Assembly (NCBI GenBank): GCA_032871835.1
Contig: CM065303.1
Location: 53,358,597 to 53,422,596 of the forward strand
DNA length: 64,000 nt
Source of the DNA: Dipteronia dyeriana
Lineage: Eukaryota; Streptophyta; Magnoliopsida; Sapindales; Sapindaceae
Direction: 5' to 3'
Shown one piece after another: positions 12,200 through 24,312 of this stretch (positions are counted from its first letter, which is position 1; each line of letters begins with the position of its first letter). Position numbers and translations under genes: made by a program. The notes beneath the pieces were generated by a model, which was not told the DNA's origin, ran no database searches, and saw only the letters and a program-made list of their open reading frames with translations.

Positions 12200-12690
12200 T
12201 GGAATTACGACTCATCTGACCATCGGATACTAAAATGGTCATAACTTCTTCTATAAAATTCGGATCAATGAATCGTAAGTGCACCGAAAACTAGACATCC
12301 AGAGCTTTCCAAAAATAGATGGCACACAACCCAGTTCAATAAGGGGAAGAAGATATGAGCCCTATAACTTAGGTGTTCCATATTCATTCAAAATTCTTCT
12401 CCCACGGTTTGTGCCATGGTACGTGCGTCGCGCCTCACCTGCATTTAACTCTCTGTAATTCACCGTGGTTTGCACTTCTATACCTGGGACGCGGTCTATA
12501 CCGCGGTTTATACCCAGCTTGCCCTTTTCTCCATCTTTTGACTTTTTTTCTTCCAAAATAAGGACCAACACATCTTCTATGGAATGTGACCTACACATGC
12601 TCAATAAAACTCATTAAAAATACCAAATTCACCCGAAAACAAAGCATAAATGGGGGCATAAAATATGTACAAAAATGGGTCAATCAGTTA
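12200..12690 (-). repeat. Gypsy-associated direct repeat, copy 2 (possible LTR part)
   Basis: Partner of 9314-9795. The two copies bracket 2.4 kb of gypsy-like interior, as LTRs would, although exact termini and a target duplication could not be fixed. Confidence 0.5.
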
Positions 12691-13149
12691 TGGACTGCCA
12701 TTTAGACTATAGAATTTTCATAGAGAATTCGGTTGTCTTAGCTTTAGCAGTTAGTGCATGTTGATTTAAACATGAATCATCACAAAGGATTCGGCAGTTT
12801 GTGTTTTCGGTGGCCCATGACCACTGATACGATTTACCCTTTTTCTGGCAAGTTTATTTAAACGACACAGTTTTTTAACGAGGTGCTTATAAATCCTTCT
12901 CTTTCTCTTCCTTTTTAGATTAGAACTTTTAAAAATCCCATGTTTGAGTAAGAGTGAAGTTTCCTAAAATTATAGTGTTCCAAGAAACCTTCTTTAACAC
13001 TCAAACCCTAAATCCATGAGCATCTAAGCATTATCAAGCACTATTCAAGCATGGGTACTTAGGTTTAATCACTTTGTATATTTGAACAAACACTCATTTT
13101 TGTTTTTGTTATTTGGGTTTATGTCTCAAAGCTTGTAATTTATAAATGA

Positions 13150-14991
13150 AATGTTAACATAAATAAAAGAATTGTTTAATTCATTCTTCTTATATCATAT
13201 ATTGTGTATAACTTGTGCATTTAATATCTAAGATTGTCGGATGTAATCTCGAACTGTGTATATGAATGTCATATACAGATGGATATAGTAAGAGACGTGC
13301 AATCTAAAGAGTTCGTAGATAGCAAATAAAGCTGAGTATTTTATTTATGGTTAATCTACAGCTGCGGTCCATTATATAGTGTACGGTGATCCTATCCTGG
13401 ATCATTCATATGGAGATATGAGAATGGAGATACCTTGTATGATGTGATCATATAGGACTGGGTCATGATATGTATGAATCTCTCACTAAGATCCGTTTAA
13501 TGGGAGATTCATATATATATATATATATATCAACTTATGATGACCATATGTGGGTGATCTTAATCCTGAATGTCATATCGACTCCTTCAGGTTAGATCGT
13601 AATCTTTGATGTACCATAGATAAGGTCAGAGTTGCATTCTCGATCAATATGTTTTGTGTGTTAGGATTACGGTTGGCTTGTGGCTGGGAAGGTTTGTACA
13701 CAATAGTGAAATCCACTTCTTCTTGTGAGAAATAGATAGTAGTTCCCTTATGGGTTGATTTGGAGCTTAAACAATATGATCACTCTTCTAATTCTATGGG
13801 GAATGAAGAATTTATTGTTCATTAGAGAATTAATGGTACTTAATGGACAAATATAATTATAAGGGTATAACGGACATTATAACCCAGCTCTAGTTATAAA
13901 CTATTAGTGGAGGATCATGCCATATGTAATAGCTATATCGATAGACACCGAAAGTTATTGGTTTGTGTAAAAACATATACAGTTGAGAGAATGCAACTTC
14001 AGATATTTAGTGAAATAACACTGAAGTTAGTAATCATGAAATATTAATTAAAGAATTTAATTAATTATTTCTAAGGATTATTGGAGCTCAAAATATTGTG
14101 GGTCCATTAAGTCCCCTTGCTAGCCCGATTGATTTAGGTAACAAGGATCATGGTTAATTAATATGATTGTCTAGTTAATTGTGTTACGAAAGTGACATGT
14201 ATTTATTCGGGAATTAATTGAATAATGAGATTATTTAATTAATGAATAATGATGATTAAATAAATTAAATAATAAAATTATTTATTTACATTATTAATCA
14301 TTAAATGGATGGTGTTAGTTGATATTTAATTTTGAAAAGAATAAATAATATGATTATTTTATTTTATTAAATTAAATATTAAAAAAAAATTCAAAATAAA
14401 TATTTAATTATCTTTTAAATAAAAATATATGAGATATCTTTTTAAAAAAAAAGTTTAAAAAATCAAATAGATACCATCATTTTTTCAAAAATAATATATA
14501 TTAGATATATATGTTTTTTGATAAAACAAATCAACACATATTAAAGAGAAAAGAAAAACTAAAAAAAAAAAAACTTAAGCTTTCTAAGTGTGTGCATCGT
14601 GTACGGTGAACAAAATAAATTATTATTTTTTTTGTATGCTTTTGTGCTTAAAACACATAGAAGAAATAGTTTTTTTTTTTTAATTTTTCTCTACATCCTC
14701 CTAAGTTTCTGAGTACGTGACGCGCTCACACGCAGTTACCAGTTTCAGAAAATAGCGAGAAAGATCGTGTGGTCTGAACGAGGTGCAGATTATAAAAAAG
14801 TGAAGGAGCCTCTTACATAGGTATGAAGAATTTATTGCTTCTCTCCTTTTTATATTTGGATTTCGATTCTTTATTTTACTGTTCCGAAAAATAGATCCTA
14901 GGATTTTATCGGTCGCAGTATTTATTTATAAAATAAATATATTTTTTAAGTTACTTCCGTTGCACGATTGGTAAACCGGGGTTCCAACAAT
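13150..14991. mobile_element. LTR-like block, probably solo LTR or LTR fragment
   Basis: About 1.8 kb without coding potential that ends in GGTTCCAACA, a typical LTR terminus. It has a texture I associate with long plant LTRs (a mid-region with GGGTCCATTAAGTCCCCTTG and an AT-rich tail). It interrupts sequence resembling a gypsy LTR/untranslated region (12700-13145 and 14992-15650). I could not fix the 5' terminus or a target duplication, so superfamily and start are uncertain. Confidence 0.4.
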
Positions 14992-15650
14992 TGCACCTTG
15001 TTTGCCAAGTCTTCTTCTTTGTTGAATATTTGTTAAAGTCTTGAGATTTGGTTAGGAAATAACTAACATGTTAGGGTTTCATTTACCTCTTTTAGCTAAG
15101 TCTACTTGTATATGCATTTAGACATCTTGATAACTGGGATTGTTAGATTTTCATCTTAAATCTTTGGTTAAGCATATTGTGTGTTGTCTTGCACTATATT
15201 GCATCTTGAATATTTCTACATATCACTTAGACTTAATCTCTTCATAGAGTCAGAGTCTTATGGTTTCTAGTTAAAGTTGCACAAACAAGCAAGCCTTGCA
15301 ATCAAAGAGTTGATTGGCAAGCAAATGGTCTATAATCACTATTAAAGGCCGTAGTTAGAATGATTTGTGTTACTTCCAAGAATGGTGTGGTTAGGATGTC
15401 AACTTAGCTTGAAAATAAATATTCAAATAGTAGATTTGAGAAACGGGGTGGCTAGATGGACCAGATGAGGGTTTCTCACGTAAATCAATTCAATTTGTTT
15501 TTACTGTTTTCCATATTTTTACTACGTTGATTGTATGTGTGTTGTGATTAGTCGTGGTAGCTTGAATTTTGATAATCTTGACTAATCGAAAGTTGGTAAT
15601 AATTAATTTTGATTAACAAATCATCCCCTCCCCCCAGGTTGTTTTAGACA
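14992..15650. repeat. Dispersed repeat, copy 1 (gypsy untranslated-region-like)
   Basis: Similar by eye to 21315-21920 over about 600 bp, including CACTATTAAAGGCC and GTTTCTCACGTAAA landmarks in the same order. It resembles a retrotransposon leader region. No coding potential. Confidence 0.5.
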
Positions 15651-15712
15651 CACTTTGAGTATTTTTAAATATATATATATACATACATATATATACATAT
15701 ATATATATATAT

Positions 15713-16104
15713 AGTGAATCTCTCAAAATGGATACTTTAGTTTAATTTCGGTAAGCAATATGAAAAAACCACCTCGATTTTTGTGAATTTTGATCTGAAT
15801 TTTTTTGTAGATGATAATTTTTTTCAAATCTACATATGAATAAAATTTGAGAATTTTTAAAGTATTAGAACTATTTTTCCCGATTATGTTAAATATGAAG
15901 GAATCGGAAATATGGGTGAAGTATAGGAAAATTCAATAAAAATGGTTCTAGTACTTGAAAAAATCTCAAATTTTATTCATAGGTAGATTTCATTAAACTT
16001 ATCATCCGTAAAAAAAATTAGATCAAAATTCATATAAATCAATGTGATTTCATCAAAATCCTTACTGAAATTATGATAAGTGATTCCTTATGAGAGACTC
16101 ATAA
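15713..16104. mobile_element. Inverted-repeat MITE
   Basis: Two arms of about 170 bp (15713-15885 and 15930-16104) are imperfect reverse complements: TAGTTTAATTTCGGTAAG on the left matches the complement of CTTACTGAAATTATGATAAG on the right, and the ends GAATCTCTCA / TGAGAGACTC also pair. There is no coding sequence. It lies next to a (TA)n run at 15670-15712 and the candidate Helitron 5' end at 16107. Superfamily unassigned. Confidence 0.65.
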
Positions 16105-16386
16105 TATCTTTATAATATATAAAAGTTAACCCTTACGGTGCCACGTGTCGCCGTGAGAGAGCTTTACGTTTAAATATATTAATTTCTATCTATATTAACA
16201 AATTAGGTCAATATGCACTCTGTATTAATACACAAGTTAAATAGGGCACTCGTGATTATAATTAATAAATACAATAAATCAATTATTTAAACCATTGGTA
16301 TATCCTCTCTCTCTCTATAAACCATTTATGCCCTCTCATCTCCTTTAATTTTCTCTATAAAAACCATCCAAAATCACACATTTTTT

Positions 16387-16618
16387 CTATCTCATTCCAT
16401 TGACTTTCTTAGCAAACTCAAAACAAGCGGTAAAGAATTGGATGTCATTGGGTGGTGAGAGGAATTTATATAGATTTTTTTTTAATATTTGGTTGATTAA
16501 TTTTCATTTCTTAGTTTTTTTTTTAAATCTCACATTTTTTTTATCTCATCCTATTGACTCTCGTTTGAGAGCAAACTCGAAGTAAGCGGTCGGGAATTTG
16601 ATGGTGTTAGGTGGTGAG
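16387..16618. repeat. Local duplication used as empty-site control
   Basis: A segment with CAAACT..AAGCGGT..GGTGGTGAG occurs at 16400-16510 and again at 16555-16618 plus 17185-17240. The second copy is split by the hAT MITE at 16619. The uninterrupted first copy shows what the site looked like before insertion. Confidence 0.6.
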
Positions 16619-17176
16619 TAGGGGTGGGTAAAAAACCAATGAACCGAATCGAACCGGTGAACTAAACCAATCCAATCGATTTTTTCGGTTTTCTTATGCT
16701 GGTTGGTTCAGTTCGGTTTGTTTTTGAAAAAATCGATGGTTTTTTTTCGATTCACTATCTGGAACCGGAAAACCAAACCGAGATCCAACTTATATAAAAA
16801 AATACTCTAGTTTAATATTCACTGATATATGAAACTATGAATGTGTGTCACCGCAATTTTTTTTCTTTACTTTTTTTTTACTGAATATTATTTTAAACCA
16901 GTATTTTTTTTAAAACCTATAATTTAATTTAGTCGAAGATTCAAAAAGATTAAAATATGAAAATCCATGTAATAATTAAAGCCCATTAATTTGGCCCAAT
17001 AGGCCAAAAACCAAGAGAAAAAAAAAAACTAACCGAACCGGTTCAATTTGATTAGTTTTTTATTGTTTGACATTTTAAAATTTTATTGGATCGGTTTATT
17101 TTTTTAAAACCGAATTTTATCGATTTTTTATTGGTTTTGTTGAAAAATGAACTAATCGATTAAACTCTCACCCCTA
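16619..17176. mobile_element. Non-autonomous hAT element, 558 bp, 8-bp TSD
   Basis: Starts TAGGGGTGGG and ends CTCACCCCTA, matching terminal inverted repeats of the TAGGGGTG type widespread in plant hAT elements. It is flanked by a perfect 8-bp duplication GTGGTGAG at 16611-16618 and 17177-17184, the hallmark of hAT insertion. The interior has AACCGAATCGAACCGG-type words and long T-runs and no transposase. A paralogous uninterrupted segment at about 16450 confirms the boundary. Confidence 0.9.
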
Positions 17177-17184
17177 GTGGTGAG

Positions 17185-18000
17185 AGTAATTTATATAGTT
17201 TTTGTTTTAATATTTGGTTGAATAATTTAAAAAAAAATTGAGGAAACACTTTATTAGTTAAAATGGTAATTTTAGATTGATCATGAAATTTTAACTTTGG
17301 CGGTCTTGGATTTTCAATTAGGTGTCCACTTGGGTATTTGCTATGGAACCATCCGGTAAGGCTAGCATCATGCTTGTCATAACCAATGCAAAAAAAATCA
17401 ATAAACCGGTTGAGACTTATGATGTGTTTTGTACTTATGGACGACATATTCGATAGACAAACTATTACTATAGATAAATATTATGGTTATAGTCTTGATT
17501 CTAAGTGTAACATTGTATTGTCTCTTAAAAAAATATTGTATACACTCCAATTTTTGGTTATCAAATACCCGATTTTTCCCTAATTTTTTTAAGGGATTTT
17601 ATGCTTTTTTTTTGCAATTTTTTTCTTTATATTTTTTTAACCTTTTTGTTCTCTTTTCTTTTTGGTTTTTTAGAATGTATTAATTATGCATTGAATACAA
17701 GATTATTATTCCAAAAATAATTGTTTAAAATTTTTAATTATCCATATAAATGACAATAAATAAATATTTTTTTTAAATATCAATTGTAATACCAAATTAA
17801 TGATAATCCCATTTTTAAAAAGAATTAATAATAAATTTTAAAAATATATTAATGATATTATGATAACATAATAAAGAATTAAAATAATAGTTTTTGATCG
17901 ATTATCAATGGTAACCATTATAAACATTAATTATTGCATTCAGTTCGATATATTCTTTTTCTTAAAGGGGTGTATTCAAAGACTTTTAATGACTTTTATT

Positions 18001-18002
<2 letters not shown>
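17185..18002. other. AT-rich Helitron interior, no gene seen
   Basis: Frames at 17160-17447 and 17386-17583 show no domain. The stretch 17640-17745 is similar to 21181-21290, which flanks another hAT insertion and acts as its empty-site reference. Confidence 0.4.

Positions 18003-18062
<60 letters not shown>
18003..18062. repeat. (TA)n microsatellite
   Basis: About 30 uninterrupted TA units. Further (TA)n and (CA)n tracts follow at 18358-18390, 18498-18530 and 18540-18622, interleaved with duplicated MULE ends. Confidence 0.95.
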
Positions 18063-18065
<3 letters not shown>

Positions 18066-18357
18066 CACTCATAATTATATATATAGTAATAAATATATAT
18101 TTTTGTAAGATAGTACAAAAAATAACTCCTACTACTATTTGCATCTCTATCAAATTCTTCACATTTTTTTTATTAAATCATCTATGAGACACATGCTTGA
18201 AAAAAAAATCTAATAATGAATTTATTAAAAAGTAGAATGTTTTTAGAAAATAGTTATGGAAAAATAAATTAATTTATCACTTGATTTGACAATATCCTCT
18301 ATAGAGTTTTTTTAAAAAAAACTTCTACAAGTATTTCTAGAATGAGCATATATATAA

Positions 18358-18390
<33 letters not shown>

Positions 18391-18392
<2 letters not shown>

Positions 18393-18493
18393 GTGAAAAT
18401 GGTAAGAAATGTCACCGGTTTAATAAGTTAAGTTTAAAAGACACCTATTATGGTGATTTTTAATTTTCTTTGTACTTCTATCTCCACACTTTG

Positions 18494-18497
<4 letters not shown>
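18391..18497. repeat. Extra copy of the GATCGAG-family MULE terminus
   Basis: About 110 bp nearly identical to 18623-18730 (GTCACCGGTTTAATAAGTTAA shared in part), with (TA)n on both sides. It is an isolated element end without its partner, produced by tandem duplication within the microsatellite tract or by a deleted insertion. Confidence 0.65.
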
Positions 18498-18533
<36 letters not shown>

Positions 18534-18546
18534 AAAACACACACAT

Positions 18547-18622
<76 letters not shown>

Positions 18623-18625
<3 letters not shown>

Positions 18626-19862
18626 GGAAATGGTGAGAAATGTCACCGGTTTAATAAGTTAAGTTTAAAAGACACCTATTATGGTGATTTTTAATTCTTT
18701 TTATACTTCTATCTCCACACTTTGATCACTGAAAGCAGTAACTCCTCTCTCTCTCTCCAAAAAAACTTGCCTGAAAATCGATCTATAATTTGCCTTAATA
18801 TGATTCAGTTTTTTCGATCTACAATTGGTCCGAACTTTTTATGTTATGTTTAAGAGCTATTTTGTAATTGGTTAGAGTATTTTTTTTTTAATTTGTCCGA
18901 GTTTTTTTTACATTGGTACGAGCATTTTTAAACTGGTGTAAACAAGTTTATAATCTTAGGCAAAAAAGCTCGAACCCTTAAGAAAAAAACTCGAGTCCCC
19001 AAGAAAAAAGCTCGAGCCCTTAAAAAAAAAACTCGATCCCTCATAAAAAAAACTCGATCCCTCACAAAAAAAAACTCGATCTCTTACAAAAAAGGACTGA
19101 TCATGTAAAAAAAAAAGTTTGATCATTAACAAAAAAAACTCGATCATGTAAAAAAAGAGCTCGATCCCTTACAAAAAAAAACTCGATCATGTACAAAAAA
19201 GCTCAATCCCTTTAAAAAAAACTAGATCATGTAAAAAAAAACTCAATCTTTAACAAAGAAACTTGATCATGTAAAAAAAAACTCTATCCCTTTAAAAAAA
19301 GCTCAATCCCTAACAAAAAAAGTTCGACCTCTCACAAAAAAAACTCGATCCCTTACAAAAAAAACTCGATCATGTAAACAAAAGCACGATCCCTTACAAA
19401 AAAAAACTTTATCACGTACAAAAAAAGCTAGATCCCTTTGAAAAAAAAAACTCGAGGCTTTGAAAAAAAAAGCTCGGACGTGTTTCAAAAAAGCCCGAAA
19501 ATGTTTCAAAAAGTCACAAAAACCTAAATATTCATATTCGTCAACACACAACAGATTTGGGGGTGCTGTCCCCCCCCCCCCCCCCGGTGAGTTGACCGGT
19601 CAGCTCGATCACCGCGAGCTTGGCGGAGAGCTCGACACCTGAATGCGTCTGCGTAACGCCATTCCGTCGCCGTTCGAATGATTATCTAGGTTTCAATGAG
19701 ACTTTCTCTCTCTACTTCACAACTCTGTCACTGTAAAATGAATGAAAGAAATCTGATGTGGAACAACTATTAGAGGTATTTTTATTCGTTCACCATAATA
19801 GGTGCCTCTTAAATATAAGTTATTAAAGAAGTGCAATATTGAAATATCACCTCCAAAAAGTG
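18623..19862. mobile_element. Non-autonomous relative of the KI-MULE at 26107 (same TIR and GATCGAG array)
   Basis: The inverted ends share AAGACACCTATTATGGTGA on the left with its complement TCACCATAATAGGTGCCTCT on the right. The same termini, more diverged, bound the 26107-34612 element. The interior (18960-19480) is a 0.5-kb array of an A-rich unit containing CTCGATCCCTT, the complement of the GGGATCGAG unit in the large element. There is no protease or transposase, so it would need an autonomous relative. A C-run of about 18 lies at 19570. The left end abuts (TA)n; on the right, the sequence just outside this element (19863-19895) also runs into a (TA)n tract. Confidence 0.7.
18960..19480 (-). 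repeat. GATCGAG array in the small MULE derivative
   Basis: About 20 imperfect copies of a 20-27 bp unit, on the plus strand ACTCGATCCCTTAC followed by an A-run. On the minus strand it reads GTAAGGGATCGAGT plus a T-run, matching the arrays at 26575-27500 and 33640-34200. Confidence 0.8.
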
Positions 19863-20062
19863 CTATTTATTTTTTTAACCTTATATATATATAGTATTTT
19901 CGAGTAAATTTGAGTGTATTTAGAGGATTTAAAATTTTAATTTATTAAAATAAAATGTCTTAAGAAAATAAATGTGAAAAAATAGATTGAAAATATCTAA
20001 TCTCAATAGTTATTTATCTCTATATAATTGTAAATATTTATAATTCTTTTTTTACTTTTACC

Positions 20063-21173
20063 TAGGGGTGTCAATATGGGTCATGAACCCATTTATTACG
20101 GGTTTCGGTTGAAGTTAAATGGGTCGTGTCAATAAACGGGTCAACCCGTATAACCCGTTTATTAATCGTGTCGTGTTCGGGTTAAGTTTAGCAGGTCACG
20201 GATTGACACGATTAGTAAGGGTAAATATGTAAATTTAGTGATAAGAGACATTTTTATAAATTTGGTGTATACTATATAAAGTTAAAATCAAAACCCTAAG
20301 CCTAATTTCACATTTTCACTACCAATACAACCTTATAAGTCTTGAACTCTCTCTCTTGCCGTTCTAGTCTTCAAAGTTCAAAGTTTCAAATAGAGCATCT
20401 TTGTTTTCTATTATCTTTCCTTCATCAGAGCACTTTCTACTCTATCATTTTTGTTTTCCATTATCTCTTCCTTATCAAAGCATCTTTCATTCTTCAACTC
20501 TCTCCTCTATCATCAGATCTGCTGCTACTTGAATACTTGTTGTCTCTAAAACATTGAAAGAAATAGAGCATCATCTCGCCCACCTCATCGCATCTTCATC
20601 TCCGTTTCTCTTTTCCAGTCTTCCGCCGCATCTTCAGTCACCGCATAGTTCTCCTCCAATTTCAATTTTCGATTTGGGATTTAATATTAATAATGGAGAT
20701 CGGCCAAATCTCTAAGAAAGAAGCAAAAACTAATTTGTTTGTCTAGAAAAGTTGCAGATCAAGCTAGTATAAAAAAGAAAGGGCAACTTGAAGAATATAT
20801 CGATTTATATTCTTAGAGATCTATATTTGTGAAATTGGATTTGTATTTGCTAACTTCTGGATTTGTGGAATTATTTTAGTGTGAACTTGTTGATTACTTT
20901 GTTTTTATTTCAATGTGTAATTTAGTAAAAAAAGAATTAATATGTTAAACAGGTCATACATAGGTCATCTAAACAGTTCATGTAACATGACCTGTCAAAC
21001 CCATTTAATTAATGGGTTATTCGTGTCGAGTACGAGTTGACCTAAAATTAATCGTGTCGTGTTTGGGTCGAAGGGGTATGACCCGTTTATTAATCGTATC
21101 GTGTTTGGGTCAACCCAGAATTAATCGTGTCGTGTTCCCAAACACGACAAGTGAACTCGAATTGACACCTCTA
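20063..21173. mobile_element. Non-autonomous hAT element, 1.1 kb, 8-bp TSD
   Basis: The terminal inverted repeats TAGGGGTGTCAAT and ATTGACACCTCTA are intact, with subterminal GGGTCGTGTC / GACACGATT-like repeats. A perfect 8-bp target duplication CTTTTACC lies at 20055-20062 and 21174-21181. The interior includes a leader-like stretch (20280-20690) but no transposase domain, so it is a deletion derivative. Flanking sequence resembles 17625-17745, which lacks the insertion. Confidence 0.9.
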
Positions 21174-21314
21174 CTTTTACCTTTTTGTTTTCATTTCTTT
21201 TAGATTTTTTAGAATGTATTAACTATGCATTAAGTATAATATAATTATTTCTAGAAATAAAAATGTTTGAATTTTAATTATTTTTATATGTTCATTGATA
21301 ACTAGCATTTATGA

Positions 21315-21990
21315 CTATTTTACCCTCTAGCTAAATCTTCTTGCATTTGCATTTAGATATTGATATCAAGGATTTACATTTATTGTTATCTTTAAATCAT
21401 AGATAAGCATTTAGTGTAGTCTAACATTAATTACATGATAGAATATTTCCATATATTCACATAGGTTTCTTAATCTTTTCATTGATTGTTAAGCTTGCTT
21501 TGTGACTAAGTGGATTAGTGCATAAGCTTATTGGTTTAAAACACTATTAAAGGCCCGTCGGGTAGAGTGAAAAGGTTAGTGAATAAGAATGGTATAACTT
21601 GAGGTTAACATGGGTTATAAACTTTCATTCAAGTAGTGGATTTTGATAACCGCATATGGGTAGAATGATAGCCGATGAGTTCTGCTCAGTTAGAGCGTTT
21701 CTCACGTAAAACAAATCTTATGTTTTTATTTTTCTGAGCATGTTTAACTTTAATTGAATGCTTGGTAAAATTGGGTAAATTTTTATTATTGACTAATCAA
21801 TAAAAAATGATAATTAACTTGATTAAAACATATTCACCCTCTCTAAGTTGTTAGACAAAGTAATATCAGGATTCACCCTCTCTAAGTTGTTAGACAGACG
21901 CTTTAAAGTAATTTCAGGATATTTTTTATTTAAAAAAAAAAACTTTCTATTTTTCTTTATCAAAATGTAATTAGTATTCTTAATTCATTA
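21315..21990. repeat. Dispersed repeat, copy 2 (gypsy untranslated-region-like)
   Basis: Collinear with 14992-15650. A short internal duplication of CACCCTCTCTAAGTTGTTAG occurs at about 21837 and 21876. No coding potential. Confidence 0.5.
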
Positions 21991-21998
21991 ATTATTAT

Positions 21999-22738
21999 TA
22001 ATATGGGGAAATTACACTGGACCCAATATGGTAGGGTCTCAAGACACCTAGATGGAAAAGTTTAACTATTCTACAGAAACACCCCTAAAGTTAACAGTCG
22101 TCATCAATTCCGTTAGATTGAACCAATTTGACTCCGGAAAAAAATTAAAATACCATTACAAAATGAAAATTACTAAAAAAATAATTATTTCTTTTTGTAA
22201 AAAAATAAATAAATAACACAATAACCCAACTCAAAAAACTCCTCCATTGAAGCACAAAATCAGAGGTGGTATCTCCATTCCCAAACTCACACATCTACAC
22301 CCAATTTCTAACCCAAATCCATGGCCATTTCAGATCACAGACTTCAGACCCATAAAACCCACAATAACCCAGGCCGCCATGGATGCCACATGAAGTTAAA
22401 GAGAGGGGGAAAAAGAAATTGACCTAGGCGTGTTGGAGTTTGAGAAAGCGAAACACTTCAACAACACATCAAGCTTGATCGCCATTTGAAGTTCTAATGA
22501 AGGAGGCTCATGCCGGTAGAGAAGGTGACGGTGTTGGTAGAAAGAGGATGGAAGGTTTGCTTGGGTGAGTTTTTAAGGTCTGTGAGAAAAAAAGTGGTAT
22601 GACTAAGATAGCCTTCAAATTTTAAACAGTAACAGATGACTGATAAGTTTAAGGGGTATTTGCGTAGAATACACAATTTTCTCCATCTAGGTGTACGAAA
22701 CCAAAATCTTAAGGGTTCAATGTAATTTCCCATATTAA
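21999..22738. mobile_element. MULE-like element with about 100-bp TIRs
   Basis: The inverted ends TTAATATGGGGAAATTACA and the complement of TGTAATTTCCCATATTAA extend with about 75% similarity for roughly 100 bp (shared CACCTAGATGGA landmark). No transposase. No clear target duplication, so the superfamily is inferred from TIR length only. Confidence 0.55.
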
Positions 22739-23610
22739 CATTCATAAATAATGAATTTTAACATTTACTACTAGATAGGAAAGGGTTATTTTAGTCTTTT
22801 TGTTATTTTATCAGAATATAATTAATGTTTTAATTAATTGAGTGGTGCTATTAACACTCCTCTATTGACCTAATAGTACCCGGATTCTAATCAGTTGTCT
22901 AAAAATGGTGTCTCAATTTATGTCTAACCAATAAAATTAGGACATGTATCTACATTTAATTATTTTTATTCAACTTCTTCAATAAATGCAAATACATGTT
23001 CAAATTTGGTTGATTAAACATAAATTAAGATATCATTTTTGGAAAACTGATTTGAATCTATTGTACCCAATTTTTTTTTTCTTTCTAAAATTGGATTGAC
23101 ATAAGAGAAAAATCATCATAAAATTACTTTAATAGTACCCATATTTGATATTTGTTTAAAAAGATATTAATATCCTTTTAAAAATTACTTTAAGAGACAT
23201 CCAACGCAATAATAATTATTCTACAAAGAGAATTCTACACCACATCCACAAACAATATCTTTACTTGAAAAGATTTTTTTTTTTTTAAAAAAAAAACACT
23301 AATAAACATAAAATTCATTTTTTTTTACATACAACTTTTATTACGGAATATTTGAGAAATACACCATGCATTTAGAAACAGATATTTACTATTTAAAAGT
23401 AAGTTGAGTTCCTTATATTGATATAGTGGATTTGAATTAGTTGATCCGATATGCTTTTCCGAACCTTTATAAAGAAGAGAGGTGATTACTTTTTTTTCAA
23501 TCATGGAAATTTTAATTTTATAAATAAAAATATAAAAATATGAAAGATTAAATTTGTAAATTAGGATCATGTCAATTTATATGATTTAAAAAAAAAAAAA
23601 ATTATAATGA
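22739..23610. other. AT-rich region, no gene seen
   Basis: The 81-aa minus frame at 23325-23570 shows no motif. Poly-T/poly-A runs occur at 23277-23297 and 23587-23600. Confidence 0.4.
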
Positions 23611-23649
23611 CCGCACATCATGTGGGCTGCATACTAGTGTTTATATATA

Positions 23650-24175
23650 CAGTGGTTTTCCTATCAGTGCGTACTGATATAACTTATATCAGTGTGTTGC
23701 ATACAGACTATTGATTATGGAGAAGTTTTGACAAATGCATACACTCTGAGTCAAAGTATGTAAATCTAATGGTCCACATCCAACGCACTGACTTGAAATT
23801 TTTTGTATATATATAAATTTCAAGTTAGTGCAAACTGATATAAATTCGTCATTGCGTTGGATGTGGATCAGTAGATTTACATACTTTGACCCAAAGTTTA
23901 TGTACTTATTAAAGCTTCTCCATAATCAATGGTCCACATACAACACACTGATATAAGTTATATCAGTGCATATTGACTTGAATATATATATAATTCAAAG
24001 TCTGTGCGAACTGATATAAATTCGTCATTGTGTTGGATGCGAACGATTAGATTTACATACTTTGACCCAAAATGTATGCACTTATTTAAGTTTCTCCATA
24101 ATCAATGGTCCACATACAACACACTAATATAAGTTATATACTTATATCAGTACGCACTTATAGGAAAACATATAT
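23650..24175. mobile_element. Palindromic MITE cluster, copy 1 (nested)
   Basis: The ends TTTTCCTATCAGTGCGTACTG and the complement of the right end (CAGTACGCACTTATAGGAAAA, one insertion) mark an inverted-repeat element. The inner arms GATATAACTTATATCAGTG recur four times with a GGTCCACATCCAACGCACTG-like core, so at least two related hairpins are nested. No coding sequence. Superfamily not assigned. Confidence 0.65.
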
Positions 24176-24312
24176 ATATATATATATATATATAATCATA
24201 AAATAATAGATTTTTTTTTCTAATTTTGATGTGGTTGCAACAAGTGATAATCATAATTGTTATTGTTATTTTTTATTTTTTTAATCATGTAATAATAATC
24301 TTTTTCCTACTT

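Larger units (their letters stand above)
16107..23637 (+). mobile_element. Candidate non-autonomous Helitron with nested insertions
   Basis: The left end TCTTTATAATATATAAAAG at 16107, preceded by A, resembles plant Helitron 5' termini. The right end has a short hairpin (CC.CACAT / ATGTGGG with a one-base bulge, 23611-23627) followed by CTAG at 23634-23637 and a host T, the classical Helitron 3' signature with A|T insertion. No RepHel helicase is present. Two hAT elements, a MULE-type derivative and another long-TIR element lie inside and account for about 3.7 kb of its 7.5 kb. The 3' end is well supported. Pairing with this 5' end is inferred. A similar 5'-like sequence lies at about 34625. 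Confidence 0.45.
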
